From Vitellaria paradoxa (taxonomy: Eukaryota; Streptophyta; Magnoliopsida; Ericales; Sapotaceae), in contig CM034239.1 in assembly GCA_019916065.1 (NCBI GenBank), positions 39,332,419-39,396,418 of the forward strand: DNA of 64,000 nt, read 5' to 3'. Below, piece by piece: positions 61,741-64,000 of the stretch. How positions within the stretch are numbered: the stretch's first letter is position 1; every line of letters starts with the position of its first letter. Below the pieces are notes generated by a model, which saw nothing but the letters and a program-made list of their open reading frames with translations, was not told the DNA's origin and did not search any database. The position numbers were made by a program, and so were the translations under genes.

Positions 61741-62090
61741 TATTATTATTAAAATTTTTCTCTTGTTAATTAATTTTTAGAGAAAGTTCGTACATTTTAT
61801 TTTATTATATTTTATTTATTAGGTGTGTTTGGAATAAGATAAATGAGATAAATTGAAAATTTGTAATGCGTGCAGTGAGAGAAAAAAATCAATATGATAT
61901 AAAAGTAACATAAATTTATAAAATTTTTTAGAATTTATTTGTAAATTAAACGGACCATTATTGTAACAGTACTTTAAAAAAATAGTAATAAGCGTGTTGA
62001 TTTTTCCCAAATGGCCAGTATTCAAACAAGGGCGTCTGTGCCGTGGTCACGTGACTTCGGCCCTGCAACCTTTGTCCGCTATTGTAATCG

Positions 62091-64000
62091 AATTTTTTTT
62101 TTTTTTTTTTTTTTGGGTTAAAAAGCAAACAAATTACTCAAATCCTGTCTGAGCAAAATTAATTGTTAAAATACTGAAATCGCGAAATCATACCGTGATT
62201 CTCAACTCTGATTTCGCAATTTCTTTGTAAGTTATCATTATCTTTTTTGCATGATTAATTATTTTTAAATATTAATTTATGTATCTTTTTTTTATAAGTA
62301 ATTGTCAAATAATTATCTAGATGCCAATTCTGGTTTAGAATTAACAAAAAAAAAAAAAAAAAAACTAATCAAAATAATTGCACATGCAAACTTGCAATAA
62401 ATTTAAATTTGAGATATGAGAGTTTCAAATATATCAAATCACTTGGTAAAAATATTAATTAATTAAATTTGATAGATAGCAAAATTAATTTATTTTAATA
62501 TATAGCATTTTTAAACTAAAGGAAATATATTTATTTAAAATAATTTTTCAATTTACAACAATTTTTGAGCTCTATACCTCGTTTTTAATATATTTTTTTT
62601 ATTTTTTTTTATTTTTGATGCACACTTTATCTAAAACTATCGACTTAAACTTCATATAATATAAAATTATATATGCACAAATAAAAATAATAAGAAAATA
62701 AATATTTAAAATTTAAAGTAATACAAACAAATTAAATAAATAAGAAGAAAAATATTTACAATTGGTTGAAATTCAAACCTTTACTTACTTGTCTACTCCT
62801 ATCTTACTAATTTGTTAAATTATATTTTTGTACTTATCTCTTGTAAAATTATATTTTTTTATATTTATTCACTTATTTTAATTTTTAAGAGTTGGCTGGA
62901 TATATGAGCCTAAAATAAATTTAAGATATTAAATATGAATTAAAAAAATAATATTAGTATATGAAGGTTGAGAGTATATGATTGCTTAGATTGATGGAAT
63001 ATTATCAAGTATATTTTGTCTAAAGGGTTGTCTATTACATTTAAATCTTTTATTTATAAGTTTGTTTAATCAAAGAAAGTTTGAATAGGAATCTTGAATT
63101 AGGTATTTTATTGTAGTTAAATAAATGAAAGTGAGTTTGAATAAAACCTTATAATCAAATTGATTACGAGGGTTTATTTATAAATATTTAAAAACTAAAT
63201 TTTAGGCTTAAAAAGATCCTAACAAAAAATTAAATGTGATTTTAATAAATAAATAATATTAATTGTAACATGATAACACAGTTTCATATTTAAAAAAATC
63301 ACGTTATAATTTTGTGGTTTTTTAATAGTATTTTTACAATTAATGTTTTTGATACAATATTTACATAATTTGTTTGATTTTAATAGTAAAGCCAAAAAAA
63401 GAAAAAAGCTTCTTGAAACTCATATGAGGAAAATTGGTGTTGGGCCAAACTTGTTACTTTTTATATACTATGAATATTTTAACGTATAGTGTACATAATG
63501 AAGGTAATTTCTAACGGGGAAATAAAAACTTTTTAAGTTTGAGAATTTAATATACTAGTAATAACTTATATTTATAGCATTTTGAATAAAATTAGTATTA
63601 AATTTTTTATATAGTTAAAATTTTTAACAAAAAATTTTAATGAAAAAATTATAGTTTTAATTTTTTTTTAATTTTTAGGCCATATCAGGTACTATGTGTA
63701 TTTTGATCTTTCTCTCTCTAATAAATTTTTTATAAATATCATAAAAGAAAACACAAATTATACTACTTTAATTTGGAAGATTCAATTTATTAGAAATCAT
63801 AATTAGACTGAATTTAAGTTGATAATTTTTATTTGTATATGATTTCCACCTTTGAAATATAGTGAAATTTAAAATACACAAACCGTTTGTAAAATAGATG
63901 ATAATAGAATTCATAAAATAAAAATTAAACGGAAAGTTAAAAATATAATGATAATCTCAATAGTTAAATAATAAAAAATAATTCTTAACTATTGAATCTT
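62091..64000. other. AT-rich intergenic sequence
   Basis: No gene, terminus or array is seen. T-run at 62092-62114 and A-run at about 62346-62363. A short inverted repeat, AAATCGCGAAATC at about 62178 with GATTTCGCAATTT at about 62210, could form a hairpin with a roughly 20 base loop. Confidence 0.6.

Larger units (their letters stand above)
52836..62090. repeat. Array of four diverged copies of one unrecognised unit
   Basis: Copies run about 52836-54300, 54864-56400, 57039-59340 and 60410-62090 (the last lacks the first part). Shared landmarks in order: GTGACTTGAAGTTGTATATA; TTAAATCTAAAGATTC; TACAAGACCAC-AATG-AAGTAATA; GGGCATATAGTTGC-GACATACCTA; GAGATGTGCCAAATCAGCTA; ACCACCTCGAGATGTT; TCATATA-ATCCATGG; GGTTTTGCCACCAT. 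Then follow CTTCAAAAC-TGATCAG, GAGTACTGGACCTGGGATGA, AGTAGCAAGAAAACTCAGG and a (GA)n run. Copies 2 and 4 also share a downstream part (55965-56390 and 61555-62090) with GCCGTGGTCACGTGAC. No coding function was found in any copy. Confidence 0.85.

Overview
The window is nuclear DNA of a flowering plant, probably a woody eudicot (possibly a magnoliid). The grounds are very AT-rich intergenic sequence, spliced genes with GT-AG introns, a large coiled-coil NB-ARC LRR (CNL) resistance gene of the At4g27190/RPS2-like type, and dense layers of plant transposons (CACTA, Ty1/copia, Ty3/gypsy, TRIM, MITEs). No bacterial, viral or organellar gene set is visible.

Layout. 1-6162 is the 3' part of a CACTA (En/Spm) transposon: a decayed TNPD-like transposase (Transposase_21, DUF4218, DUF4216), a decayed TNPA-like gene, about fifteen subterminal palindromes and the right terminus ending TTGTAGTG at 6162. 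8152-8409 is a probable IST1-like gene fragment. 8604-11262 is a ~288 bp tandem duplication, one copy of which carries a 2,076 bp solo LTR with TSD CTTAG; the other copy is the matching empty site. 11715-15279 is a second solo LTR, gypsy-type, 3,565 bp, TSD CATCT, holding two tRNA-like segments. 17601-22144 is a second, deleted CACTA element with a TNPA-like scrap and a nested TRIM retrotransposon.

24624-34992 (minus strand) is the only convincing host gene: a CNL gene whose first exon (914 codons) holds the whole CC-NB-ARC and first LRR block with all motifs intact. It is followed by two ~217-codon LRR exons that are copies of each other, intron included. The 3' end is decayed by frameshifts, a nonsense codon and a 61 bp duplication of a splice acceptor, so the reading frame probably ends early, at 25168, giving about 1,373 residues.

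35.0-40.9 kb is AT-rich with diverged repeats, a cluster of perfect AGTACCGGTACT palindromes and a MITE. 40922-48573 is a minus-strand Ty3/gypsy relic (PBS region, gag, protease, part of RT) split between protease and RT by a complete but dead Ty1/copia element (41445-46178, two 287 bp LTRs, TSD CATCT). About 50.0-51.6 kb is a relative of the 8.7 kb solo LTR in opposite orientation. 52.8-62.1 kb is an old array of four diverged copies of one unrecognised unit, with one copy expanded into an 11-unit minisatellite and several MITEs inserted. 62.1-64 kb is AT-rich and featureless.

No novel biochemical system was found. The most useful observations are the exon-plus-intron duplication and 3' decay of the resistance gene, the filled/empty site pair beside the solo LTR, and the unexplained fourfold unit array at 52.8-62.1 kb.
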